DNA of 64,000 nucleotides, from positions 27,843 to 91,842 of the forward strand of contig JBJTVH010000102.1 in NCBI GenBank assembly GCA_046081125.1, in the 5' to 3' direction. Below, piece after piece: positions 7,863 through 15,561 of this stretch (the first letter of the stretch is position 1; every line of letters starts with the position of its first letter). A program made the position numbers and the translations under genes. The notes under the pieces were generated by a model, which saw only the letters and a program-made list of their open reading frames with translations, made no database searches and had not been told where the DNA came from. The stretch comes from JBEIFW01 sp046081125. GTDB taxonomy: Bacteria; Actinomycetota; Acidimicrobiia; Acidimicrobiales; Ilumatobacteraceae.

Positions 7863-9461
7863 GTGGCCCTCTACGTCCCGGAGCAGTTCACGGTCGCGGA
7901 GGCCGACGTGCTGCGCCGGTATGTCACCACGCTCGACGGCCCCGTGTTCGCCCTGGTCAACCTGCCCGAAGTGGTGAAAGGGGCACTGTTCGCCCGGTAT
8001 TCGCGCAGTGCGAAGAGCCTGCGTCGGCTGTTCCTCGACGAGTTCGTCGGCGAGCTCGACATCACCGGTGACGCGACCGTCGACGCGACGATTGGGCTGC
8101 GGCGGGCCGAGGAGCTCTACGATCGTGTGTTCTTCGAGTACGGCGACGATTCCGTCGCCCAGCTCGGCGGGGTGCACCTGGCCTGCGAGCAGGCGTCGAA
8201 CGTGCTCACCAAGGTCCTCGAGTGGGGCCGGCTGGCCAGCTATCTCGAACAGTCCACCCGCTACATCGCCTACGACGCCCGGCTCGGCGGCCGGTACCGC
8301 TACTACCGCGACGCCCCTGTGCTGTCCTCGGCGCTCGGCCCCCGGTACGTCGGCGACCTCGACCGGCAGTTCGACACGTACTCCGAGCTGCTCGCCCTGG
8401 TCACCGACCACGTGCGCGCCACCGTGCCGAAGGCGGCCGGCGACAGCGATTTCGTCTACCGGCAGGCCACCCGAGCCAAGGCGCTCGACGCCGTACGAGG
8501 GGTGCTGCCGGCTGCTGCGCTGTCCAACGTCGGGATCTACGGCTCCGGGCAGGCGTTCGAGCACCTGCTGCTGCGCATGCGGTCCCTGCCGCTGCCCGAG
8601 GCCCAGGAATACGCGGCGCTGATGCTCCACGAACTGCGCAAGGTCATCCCGAGCTTCCTGCGCCGCGTCGATCTGCCCGAGCGCGGGGGCGCTTGGAGCG
8701 ACTACCTGTCCCGCTGCCGGGACGACACCGCCGACCTGGTCGCCTCGCTGTTCCCGCCCGATGCGGCGCCCGAGGCCGTCGAGCCGGTCACGCTCGTCGA
8801 CTGGGACCCCGACGCCGAGGACAAGCTGCTCGCGGCCGCCTGCTACGCCCACACCCACCTCCCCGAGCACCAGGTCCTCGACCGGGTCCGCTCCCTGGCC
8901 CACGACGATCGGGTCGCCCTGCTGCGGGCGTACGTGGGGGAGCGGGCCAACCGCCGCCACCGGCCGGGTCGGGCCTTCGAGCGGGTGGGGTACCGATTCG
9001 ACGTGCTGAGCGACTACGGCGCCTTTCGCGACCTGCAACGGCACCGGATGCTGACGATCGAATGGCAGCGTCTCACCCCCCGCCACGGCTACGTGCGGCC
9101 GGAGCTGGTCGACGACGCCGGGGGACGCGATCGCTTCGACGACGCGATGGCCCGGTCCGCCGCGCTCCACGACGCCCTCGCCGCACCGTTCCCCGACCAG
9201 GCGCCGTATGCGGTGTCGATGGCGTACCGGGTCCGGTACTCGATGCAGTTCAACGCCCGCGAGGCCATCCACCTGCTCGAGCTGCGCAGCGCCCCCCAGG
9301 GTCATCCGTCCTACCGGCGGGTGGCCCAGGAGATGCACCGGCTGATCGCCGAGCAGGCCGGCCACCGGGCCGTCGCTGCGGCGATGACGTTCCTCAGCTC
9401 GGCCGAGCCGGAACTCGAACGCCTCGACGGCGAGCGCCGGTTGGCCCAGCGCCAACGCTGA
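7863..9461 (+). CDS. Double-length ThyX-like protein
   Basis: Flavin-dependent thymidylate synthase (ThyX) normally makes dTMP with a subunit of about 220-250 residues. This protein has 532 residues and appears to hold two ThyX-like halves. The first half has FARYSRSAKSLRRLFLDEF where ThyX has RHRxxSxNxxSxR, and AEELYDRVFFEYGDDSVAQLGG with ThyX-type helix features. The second half has DLQRHRMLTIEWQR, closer to the RHR signature, and SMQFNAREAIHLLELRSAPQGHPSYR, which resembles the ThyX C terminus. Whether it still synthesises dTMP is unclear, because the full motif is intact in neither half. Start GTG7863 fits a leaderless promoter. Confidence 0.75.
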   Translation: MALYVPEQFTVAEADVLRRYVTTLDGPVFALVNLPEVVKGALFARYSRSAKSLRRLFLDEFVGELDITGDATVDATIGLRRAEELYDRVFFEYGDDSVAQLGGVHLACEQASNVLTKVLEWGRLASYLEQSTRYIAYDARLGGRYRYYRDAPVLSSALGPRYVGDLDRQFDTYSELLALVTDHVRATVPKAAGDSDFVYRQATRAKALDAVRGVLPAAALSNVGIYGSGQAFEHLLLRMRSLPLPEAQEYAALMLHELRKVIPSFLRRVDLPERGGAWSDYLSRCRDDTADLVASLFPPDAAPEAVEPVTLVDWDPDAEDKLLAAACYAHTHLPEHQVLDRVRSLAHDDRVALLRAYVGERANRRHRPGRAFERVGYRFDVLSDYGAFRDLQRHRMLTIEWQRLTPRHGYVRPELVDDAGGRDRFDDAMARSAALHDALAAPFPDQAPYAVSMAYRVRYSMQFNAREAIHLLELRSAPQGHPSYRRVAQEMHRLIAEQAGHRAVAAAMTFLSSAEPELERLDGERRLAQRQR

Positions 9462-9507
9462 GTCAGGAAACCCTCAAGTTCCGGCTCGCGCCGCCGACGG
9501 GAGGGGC

Positions 9508-10338
9508 ATGCCCGGAGCCCGGCTGTTCAGCATCGCCGTGGGCGCCGCGCTGTTGGCCGGCGTCGCACCCGGTCGCCAAGCGGCCCCGGCACCGAGGCCG
9601 ACGCACGTCGTGCAACCCGGGGAGAGCCTCTGGCTGATCTCGCAGCGGTACGGCCTCACGCTGAATGCCTTGGTCGGCGCGAACCGCATGAGCGCGCTGT
9701 CGGTGATCGTGCCTGGGCAGGTCCTCGTCCTCCCCCTGCGTGCTCTGCCATCCGCAACGACGGCCGCAACGACGGCCCGACCGACGACGGTGCCGACCAC
9801 CGTGCCCCGGCCGCCGGTTCCGACGAGCCTGCCCCGACCGAGCACCACGACGGTGCCCACGACGGCGGCGCGCCCTGCGGTGCCGACCCCGGTGCCCGGG
9901 GTGCCGCCCGGGCTGCCCGACGAAGTCCGGGGAGCGGCGCAGGTCGCCCTGATCCCGATGTTCCGGGCCGCCGCCGCCGAGTTCGGCGTACCCGCTGACC
10001 TGCTGATGTCGCTCGCCTACCAGGAGTCCCGTTGGCGGGCCGACGTGGTCAGCCGGGCCGGTGCGATCGGCGTCGGCCAGTTGCTGCCGACGACCGCCAC
10101 CTGGGTCGCGACCGACCTGATCCGCCAACCCGGGCTCGATCCCCGCGTCCCGAACGACAACATCCGGATGTCGGCCCGGTTCCTGCGGTTCCTGATCGAT
10201 CTGATGCAGGGCGACCTGGTCAGGGCCCTTGCGGGCTACTTCGAAGGCCCCTACGGCGTGCTCCGGGTCGGCGTGAGTGCGGGTGGTCGCCGCTACGCAG
10301 ACCAGGTCCTGGCCCGCCGGCCGGCCTTTCGGCCCTGA
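9508..10338 (+). CDS. Secreted LysM and lytic transglycosylase-domain protein
   Basis: Probable peptidoglycan-remodelling enzyme. It has 276 residues. A signal peptide covers about 1-26; a LysM domain (THVVQPGESLWLISQRYGLT) covers about 32-78 and should bind peptidoglycan. A Thr/Pro-rich linker runs to about 130, then an SLT/goose-lysozyme-like domain. In that domain LMSLAYQESRWRADVVSR contains the likely catalytic Glu of the ES pair, followed by GAIGVGQLLPTTA (the GxxGxMQ-like motif) and ALAGYFEGPYGV. It stands alone between the ThyX-like and DUF4193 genes. Confidence 0.88.
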   Translation: MPGARLFSIAVGAALLAGVAPGRQAAPAPRPTHVVQPGESLWLISQRYGLTLNALVGANRMSALSVIVPGQVLVLPLRALPSATTAATTARPTTVPTTVPRPPVPTSLPRPSTTTVPTTAARPAVPTPVPGVPPGLPDEVRGAAQVALIPMFRAAAAEFGVPADLLMSLAYQESRWRADVVSRAGAIGVGQLLPTTATWVATDLIRQPGLDPRVPNDNIRMSARFLRFLIDLMQGDLVRALAGYFEGPYGVLRVGVSAGGRRYADQVLARRPAFRP

Positions 10339-10415
10339 ACTGGGCCGTTCGCACTCGTCGCCGAGTTGTAACCGCTGTCACGATTCCTGGGCGTCGGAAC
10401 CGAGGCGGCGGGGCC

Positions 10416-10421
10416 TAGTAT
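10416..10421 (+). promoter_or_regulatory. Possible -10 element for the DUF4193 gene
   Basis: TAGTAT, with a likely transcription start near 10428 and a good Shine-Dalgarno (GGGGG at 10452-10456) before ATG10459. No clear -35 is visible. Confidence 0.3.
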
Positions 10422-10458
10422 TCCCGGCCGCGACTTGGCGGGCTGACGAAGGGGGATC

Positions 10459-10929
10459 ATGGCAGCCGACGAGGACTTCGCCGACGAGTCGGACTTCGAA
10501 GAAGACCTCGAGGAGGACGTCGAACCGGAGGATCTCGACGACGACGGCCTCGGGGACGACGCCGAGGACGAGTTCACCCTCGACGAGGACACCGAAATCG
10601 TCGAGGAGGACGCGTCCGACGACGACCGTGGCGAGGAGGCGGCCACGGCTCGGCGGGCTGCCGGCGAGGAGGAGGACGACGACGAGGATCTGATCGATCC
10701 CGACGACGTCGAAGCCGACCTCGACACCATCCTGAAGGACCGCCTGGTCGCGGCTGACGCGGAGCCCGAGGACGACGAGGAAGAAGTGGAGACCGACGAT
10801 CGGGGCGACCCCGTCGACCGGATCCAACCGCGTCGGCCGGGCGAGTTCGTCTGCCAGTCCTGCTTCCTGGTCAAGCACCCCAGTCAGCTCGCCGATGCCG
10901 CCGGCCAGCGGTGTGCGGACTGCGTGTGA
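10459..10929 (+). CDS. DUF4193 family acidic protein with C-terminal zinc ribbon
   Basis: Conserved actinobacterial small protein of unknown biochemical role. The first about 115 of 156 residues are extremely acidic (runs of Asp/Glu), probably disordered. The C terminus FVCQSCFLVKHPSQLADAAG followed by RCADC is the DUF4193 signature: two CxxC pairs that should bind zinc, around the diagnostic CFLVKHPSQL segment. The acidic region is longer than in the usual 95-100 residue members. A strong Shine-Dalgarno precedes ATG10459. Confidence 0.85.
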   Translation: MAADEDFADESDFEEDLEEDVEPEDLDDDGLGDDAEDEFTLDEDTEIVEEDASDDDRGEEAATARRAAGEEEDDDEDLIDPDDVEADLDTILKDRLVAADAEPEDDEEEVETDDRGDPVDRIQPRRPGEFVCQSCFLVKHPSQLADAAGQRCADCV

Positions 10930-10945
10930 ACCGAGGCCCGGCACG

Positions 10946-11467
10946 ATGAGCGACCGCAACGAGCCCCTCGAGCAGTTCCTCGACCTTGCGGTGTACGCGC
11001 CGATCGGTCTGGCGCTCCTCGTCCGGGAGCAGCTACCCACGCTGGTGGGCAAGGGACGCGAGACCGTCACGGGGCGGGTGCGGGTCGCCCGGTTCATCGG
11101 CCAGTTCGCCGTGGCCAAGGGCCGCCAGGAGATCGAGCGGCGCCTCGCCGAGGCGCGCACCCCGGCGCCCCCTGCTGCAGCGACGGCGACGGGGAGCCCG
11201 TCTCCGGTACCGGAACCCCCGCTGGCCTCGCCGGTGGTCATCGTGGCCGACGACGCAGCAGCGGCTCCGGCGTCGCCCCGGGCAGTCGGCGACGACGCTG
11301 CCCTGCCGATCGAGGGATACGACGCCCTGGCGGCGTCCCAGGTCGTGGGCCGTCTCGCCGGCCTCGACGCCGACGGACTCGAACAGGTTCGCCTCCACGA
11401 GACCGCCCATCGCGCCCGGCGAACGGTGCTGGCCCGGATCGCGCAGCTGCAGGCCGCGAGCGACTGA
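10946..11467 (+). CDS. Conserved hypothetical protein
   Basis: I do not recognise this 173-residue protein. The N terminus (about 1-70) is amphipathic, with FLDLAVYAPIGLALLVREQLPTLV resembling a membrane-associated helix, then KGRETVTGRVRVARFIGQF. A Pro/Ala-rich linker (75-125) leads to a compact C-terminal helical part (YDALAASQVVGRLAGLDADG) ending in RRTVLARIAQLQA. That C-terminal element, L(A/S)ASQV(V/I)xRLxxLxxxEL-like, is seen in actinobacterial lipid-droplet/helical proteins, but this is a visual impression. It lies 16 bp after DUF4193 and abuts the GNAT gene, probably one operon. Confidence 0.6.
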   Translation: MSDRNEPLEQFLDLAVYAPIGLALLVREQLPTLVGKGRETVTGRVRVARFIGQFAVAKGRQEIERRLAEARTPAPPAAATATGSPSPVPEPPLASPVVIVADDAAAAPASPRAVGDDAALPIEGYDALAASQVVGRLAGLDADGLEQVRLHETAHRARRTVLARIAQLQAASD

Positions 11468-11908
11468 GTGGAGTCGGCCCGCCCGGCCCGGCCCGAGGAC
11501 CTCGGCGAGGTCGTCGCCCTCGCACGACAGGCCCGGTCCGAGCTCGCCGGGGAGCGAGGGGCCGAGCTGTTCGTCGGTCATGATCTGCCGCCGGTCGGGC
11601 AGGCGCTCACGGGCCGCTCTGTGTTCGTCGGCTGCATCGACGCGTGCGTGGTCGGGTACGCAGTCGTGTCGACCGAGGGCCTGCGCGACGGCCGCCACCT
11701 CGGGGTGATCCACGAGCTCTACGTCGAGCCCGGCGCACGTGCCGTCGGGGTCGGGGAGGCCCTCATGGGGCAGGTTGTGGCGCACTGCCGGCACGCCGGC
11801 TGTCTGGGGATCGACGCGGTCGCACTGCCCGGGATGCGGGAGACGAAGAACTTCTACGAGACGTTCGGACTGGTCGCCCGGGCGATCGTGGTGCACCGGG
11901 CGCTGTGA
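11468..11908 (+). CDS. GNAT family N-acetyltransferase
   Basis: Acetyl-CoA dependent transferase of 146 residues. Motif A is visible as IHELYVEPGARAVGVGEALMGQVVAHC, with V-G-x-G-E in place of the usual R/QxxGxG/A for pyrophosphate binding. The C-terminal MRETKNFYETFGLVARAIVVHRAL is the typical NFYExxGF segment. The substrate is unknown. Start GTG11468 directly follows the previous stop, and its own stop overlaps the next start (GTGA). Confidence 0.8.
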   Translation: MESARPARPEDLGEVVALARQARSELAGERGAELFVGHDLPPVGQALTGRSVFVGCIDACVVGYAVVSTEGLRDGRHLGVIHELYVEPGARAVGVGEALMGQVVAHCRHAGCLGIDAVALPGMRETKNFYETFGLVARAIVVHRAL

Positions 11909-12504
11909 GCGTGAACGACCCGATGACCCCCGCATCGAAGCGACCCGCGGGACCACGCCCGCTGCTGGCGGTGTTCGACCTCGACGGCACCCTGCTCGAC
12001 TCCGACGAGGCGCTGTGCGCCGCCTACGTCGCCCTCGGCGTCCCCCGGGAATCCGTCACGTACGGGCACGTCGTCGCCGACGAATGCACCCGCTTGGGGC
12101 TATCGCTCGACGACTACATCGCGGCGTACGACCCGGCTGCGGCCGTCCCGTTCCCCGGTGTCGAGTCGATGCTCGCCGGGCTGACCCGGTGGGCGGTGTG
12201 CTCGAACAAGGACCGCCGCAGTGGCACGGCGGAGCTCGCCCGGCTCGGCTGGCAGCCGGCGGCCGCCCTGTTCGCCCAGGATTTCGGCGGTGGACCGAAG
12301 CGGCTCGGCCCGGTGCTCGACGCCCTCGGCCTCGGCGGCGAGGACGTGCTGTTCGTGGGCGACAGCCCCCACGATGCCGTCTGCGCTGCCGACGCCGGTG
12401 CGCGCTTCGCCGTCGCCGCCTGGAACCCCCGTACCCGGGCCCTCGGCCTGAATGGGGACGTGGTGCTGCGCTCGCCGTCGGACCTGCCGGCCGCCCTCGG
12501 CTGA
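11905..12504 (+). CDS. HAD-superfamily hydrolase, phosphoglycolate phosphatase-like
   Basis: Phosphatase of the haloacid dehalogenase superfamily, 199 residues. Motif I FDLDGTLLDSDEA carries the nucleophile and acid/base aspartates. Motif II is VCSNKDRRSG (Ser/Asn), motif III the Lys in GGGPKRLGPVL, and motif IV VLFVGDSPHDAVCAADAGA. The cap is small and helical. Coupled to the GNAT gene by a 4-bp overlap (start GTG11905; GTG11911 and ATG11923 are alternatives). The physiological substrate is not evident. Confidence 0.85.
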   Translation: MSVNDPMTPASKRPAGPRPLLAVFDLDGTLLDSDEALCAAYVALGVPRESVTYGHVVADECTRLGLSLDDYIAAYDPAAAVPFPGVESMLAGLTRWAVCSNKDRRSGTAELARLGWQPAAALFAQDFGGGPKRLGPVLDALGLGGEDVLFVGDSPHDAVCAADAGARFAVAAWNPRTRALGLNGDVVLRSPSDLPAALG

Positions 12505-12517
12505 CGCCGGGGGGCGA

Positions 12518-14062
12518 TCAGCCGGCGTCCGCCGGGGTGGCCTCCGCCGCGAGGTCAGACGACTCGGCCGGCGCGGCCGCGACCTCGGCCAGTTCGGCCG
12601 GCTCGGACGAAGCACGTTCGGACGGCCCACGCTCGGACGGCGCCGCGGCCGCACGGGCTGGGCGATCGCCGGTGCGGCGTGGCTCGTTGCGCTTGGCCGG
12701 ACGCTGGCCGGGCCGGGCCGCACGCGGCATCGGGGTCGGGTCGATCCCGAACACCGCCGCGATGGCGGGCACCATCGACGAGAACCGCTTGACGATCTCC
12801 CGCAGCTCGTCGGTGATCTGCGTGGGTCCCACCGTGACCGCCACCTGCGCCCGCATCGGCGAGAACGCGAGTGCCTCGATCACCGTCGCCCAGCGCTCTG
12901 CGGTGGCATCGGCGGTGAGCGACGCCTGCGTGGCCTCGATCAGACGGACCGCCATCTCCGGCGGGAACGGCACACCCGCCTTGGGCGGACGAGACGAGAG
13001 CCGCAACGCTCGCACGACCCGGCCGACCTCGAGCGCAGTCGCAATGTCCTCGAGCCACTCGCCGTGCTCCTGGTCCTGGCGGGTGACCAGACCCTCCTTG
13101 AGCTGGCTGGCCAGCGTGCGGGTGCCTTCGTCACGCGCCACCACCGGGTCGTTCGCCGCTGCGACCACCGACCGCAGATCTCGCAGGTCGAGTTCGGCGA
13201 GATCGGCGAGGGCGGCTTCGGCCCGGTCGAGCCATTCGGCCACTCGGACCTTGGGGAGCAGCTCTTCGGCGAGCCGCAACACCCCGGCCACCGGCACTTC
13301 GGGCTGACCTTCGGCCTTGCGGGCGGCGTTCTGCTCCTGCAGCGCCTGACGCACGGCGGGGATCCCGCCCTTGAGCACCTGCTCGGCGATCGGACGCTGC
13401 TCCTCGGGCAGCGCGGCGAGCACTGCGGTGGCGTGGGTCCGACCGGCGCGCAGCCGCTTGGGTTTGGGCCGCTGCGGCACCTCGGGAACGGGCGGACGCG
13501 ACGGGCGCTCGGTGCGCGGCCGGTCCGGTCGCGGGCTGCGCCGCTCGCCAGTGGGCCGCTCGCCAGTGGGCCGGTCGGTCCGGGGCGCGCCGTCGCGGCG
13601 CGGGCCGCCCGGACGCCCGGCGTCGTCGCGGCGCGGGCCACCGGCGGGACGATCCGCTTGGCCGGTGCGGTCCCGACGCTCACGGCCGTCGCCCGGGCGG
13701 TCGCCCCGGGGCCGGTCGGGCCGGTCCCCGCGGTCGGGCCGGTCGCCCCGGTCGCGCCGGGGTCGGTCGCCCCGGCCGCCCGGGACCAGGGTCTGCACGA
13801 CCGGCTCGAACGGCCGATCCGTACCGACGAGCTGCAGCCGCTCGGGCTCCCGGCGGCTTCGGCCCGTCGGCACGACCGCCAGGATCACGATCCCGTCGAC
13901 GGAGAAATCGGCGTCGACCTTCAGCACCTCGCCGACCTTGGCGCCGTCGGGGAGGACCGATTCGTCGACGACGCCCTTGGGCTCTCGTGCGCCGGCGGCT
14001 CGCCAGGTCCACGAGCCGTCCGAGCGCTTGCTCGTCAACTCCACGTCGATCCTACGGGACAT
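12518..14062 (-). CDS. Unrecognised protein with small N-terminal domain and RGDRP-rich disordered region
   Basis: I do not recognise a named family for this 514-residue protein. Residues 1-90 form a compact beta-rich domain (RIDVELTSKRSDGSWTWRAA, then LPDGAKVGEVLKVDADF) reminiscent of an OB fold. About 94-205 is a basic/acidic low-complexity stretch built from RGDRP and RPDRP units. About 205-450 is helical (THATAVLAALPEEQRPIAEQ; LRSVVAAANDPVVARDE; MVPAIAAVFGIDP). The tail is Ala/Ser/Glu rich. The composition suggests an RNA-associated protein, as an inference only. ATG14062 is preferred over a TTG three codons upstream because a TAGCGT -10 hexamer lies 8 nt before it. Confidence 0.65.
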   Translation of the reverse strand: MSRRIDVELTSKRSDGSWTWRAAGAREPKGVVDESVLPDGAKVGEVLKVDADFSVDGIVILAVVPTGRSRREPERLQLVGTDRPFEPVVQTLVPGGRGDRPRRDRGDRPDRGDRPDRPRGDRPGDGRERRDRTGQADRPAGGPRRDDAGRPGGPRRDGAPRTDRPTGERPTGERRSPRPDRPRTERPSRPPVPEVPQRPKPKRLRAGRTHATAVLAALPEEQRPIAEQVLKGGIPAVRQALQEQNAARKAEGQPEVPVAGVLRLAEELLPKVRVAEWLDRAEAALADLAELDLRDLRSVVAAANDPVVARDEGTRTLASQLKEGLVTRQDQEHGEWLEDIATALEVGRVVRALRLSSRPPKAGVPFPPEMAVRLIEATQASLTADATAERWATVIEALAFSPMRAQVAVTVGPTQITDELREIVKRFSSMVPAIAAVFGIDPTPMPRAARPGQRPAKRNEPRRTGDRPARAAAAPSERGPSERASSEPAELAEVAAAPAESSDLAAEATPADAG

Positions 14063-14070
14063 AGGGGGCA

Positions 14071-14076
14071 ACGCTA
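14071..14076 (-). promoter_or_regulatory. Leaderless -10 hexamer for the RGDRP-rich protein gene
   Basis: On the minus strand TAGCGT lies 8 nt before ATG14062. There is no Shine-Dalgarno sequence. Confidence 0.45.
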
Positions 14077-14137
14077 ACGCCTGGTACGCCGGGCGGACCA
14101 GACGTCCCGGATGGCCGCAGGGTGCGCCGAGGCTCGA

Positions 14138-14143
14138 TACCGT
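14138..14143 (+). promoter_or_regulatory. Leaderless -10 hexamer for the gamma carbonic anhydrase gene
   Basis: TACCGT is 8 nt before ATG14152, in the short divergent gap with the gene starting at 14062. Confidence 0.4.
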
Positions 14144-14151
14144 CGTCGGCC

Positions 14152-14670
14152 ATGCCTGTCTACGCCCTCGGCGAGCTCGAACCGGTCGTCCACCCCAGCG
14201 CCTTCGTGCACCCCGACGCCGTGCTCATCGGGGCGGTGACGATCGGCCCCGAGTCGTCGGTGTGGCCGTGCGCGGTCCTGCGTGGCGATAACAGCCCGAT
14301 CACGATCGGGGCGCGCACCTCCGTCCAGGACGGCTGTGTCGTCCACACGACCGAGGAGCTGCCCACCGTCGTCGGTGACGACTGCGTCATCGGACACCTC
14401 GTCCACCTCGAGGGGTGCACGATCCGCGACCGGGTCCTCATCGGCGTCGGCGCAGTGGTGCTCCACCGGGTCGTCGTGCATCCCGGCGCGGTCGTGGCGT
14501 CGAACGCCGTCGTGCTCAACGACGTCGTCGTGCCGGCCGGCGCGCTCGCCCTCGGCGTTCCCGCCAAGGTGCGCGAAGGCGCCGCCGACCCGGCGTTGGC
14601 CGCCGACGGGGCCGCCAACTACGTGGCCCGCACGGCCCGCTACCGGCGCGAACTGCGCCGCATCGGCTGA
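14152..14670 (+). CDS. Gamma-class carbonic anhydrase family protein
   Basis: Left-handed beta-helix protein of 172 residues, gamma carbonic anhydrase/PaaY/YrdA group, built from hexapeptide repeats (IGAVTIGPESSVWPCAVLRGD, ITIGARTSVQDGCVVHT). The three zinc-type histidines are visible: one in CVVHTTE and two in CVIGHLVHLEG. The arginine/aspartate pair of the trimer interface is in LRGDNSPI. It might hydrate CO2, but many members have no measured activity. It is followed 2 bp later by the methyltransferase gene, probably co-transcribed. Confidence 0.87.
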   Translation: MPVYALGELEPVVHPSAFVHPDAVLIGAVTIGPESSVWPCAVLRGDNSPITIGARTSVQDGCVVHTTEELPTVVGDDCVIGHLVHLEGCTIRDRVLIGVGAVVLHRVVVHPGAVVASNAVVLNDVVVPAGALALGVPAKVREGAADPALAADGAANYVARTARYRRELRRIG

Positions 14671-14672
14671 GC

Positions 14673-15494
14673 GTGGAGGTCCCCGTCCTGGTCGTGCGGC
14701 CGGTGTCGGGCTCGGCGCCGGACGCCGTGCTCGACGCGCTCTGGCAGTGCGATCCGCTCGCGGTCTGGGAGCGCAACGACGGTGCGCTGCTCGCGTCGTT
14801 CGCCGACGCGGCCACGCTCGCCGAGGCCCACGACACCTTGGCCAAACGGGTCGACGTCGCGATCGAGCACCACGACGACGGCCTCGACGCCTGGCGGGCC
14901 CATGCGACGGTGACCCGGGTCGACGACACGGTGGTGATCCGCCCGTCCTGGGTGCCCTACGGGCCCGGACCCGGTGAGCTGGTGATCGACATCGAGCCGG
15001 GTCGGGCGTTCGGCTCCGGGGCCCATGCCACGACGGTGCTGTGCGCCCGCCGGCTGGTGGCACTGGTGCGGCCCGGCGACCGGGTCCTGGACGTCGGGTG
15101 CGGGTCGGGGGTGCTCGCTGTGCTCGCCGCACGGCTCGGCGCCACGGTCGACGCGTGCGACCTCGACCCCGCTGCCATCGAAGCGACGGCGGCGAATGCG
15201 CAAGCAAACGCCGTGGCGCTCGGCCTGCGCCTCGGCACCCTCGACGGCGCAGACGGCGGCTTCGACGTCGTCGTCGCCAACCTGCTGGCCCCGATCCTAG
15301 TCGGCCTCGCCGAGCCGCTGCGAGCGGCCTTGGCTCCCGGCGGGGTGCTCGTCGTGTCGGGGTTGCTCGCCGGACGCTGGGCCCACGTCGCTGCGGCGCT
15401 CGAACCGCTGGTGCTCGACCGAATCGACGAACACGACGGCTGGAGCGCGCTCACCCTGCGTCCGGGGCCAGAGGAACCCTTGCCGGCACGCTGA
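14673..15494 (+). CDS. PrmA-like (ribosomal protein L11) methyltransferase
   Basis: SAM-dependent class I methyltransferase, 273 residues, most like PrmA, which trimethylates ribosomal protein L11. The linker segment PGRAFGSGAHATTVLCAR matches the PrmA signature GxAFGTGxHxTT. Motif I is VLDVGCGSGVLAVLAA, followed by VDACDLDPAAIEATAANA, and motif IV is DVVVANLLAPIL (N-L-L-A replaces the usual NI). The N-terminal domain is shorter and divergent, so the substrate could differ. Start GTG14673 follows the carbonic anhydrase gene by 2 bp. Confidence 0.85.
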   Translation: MEVPVLVVRPVSGSAPDAVLDALWQCDPLAVWERNDGALLASFADAATLAEAHDTLAKRVDVAIEHHDDGLDAWRAHATVTRVDDTVVIRPSWVPYGPGPGELVIDIEPGRAFGSGAHATTVLCARRLVALVRPGDRVLDVGCGSGVLAVLAARLGATVDACDLDPAAIEATAANAQANAVALGLRLGTLDGADGGFDVVVANLLAPILVGLAEPLRAALAPGGVLVVSGLLAGRWAHVAAALEPLVLDRIDEHDGWSALTLRPGPEEPLPAR

Positions 15495-15561
15495 CTCAAT
15501 GCCGTCGCGAACGACCCCGATCACCTTCCCGGGACATCGAGGACCGGGAGGTCGAGCGGAC

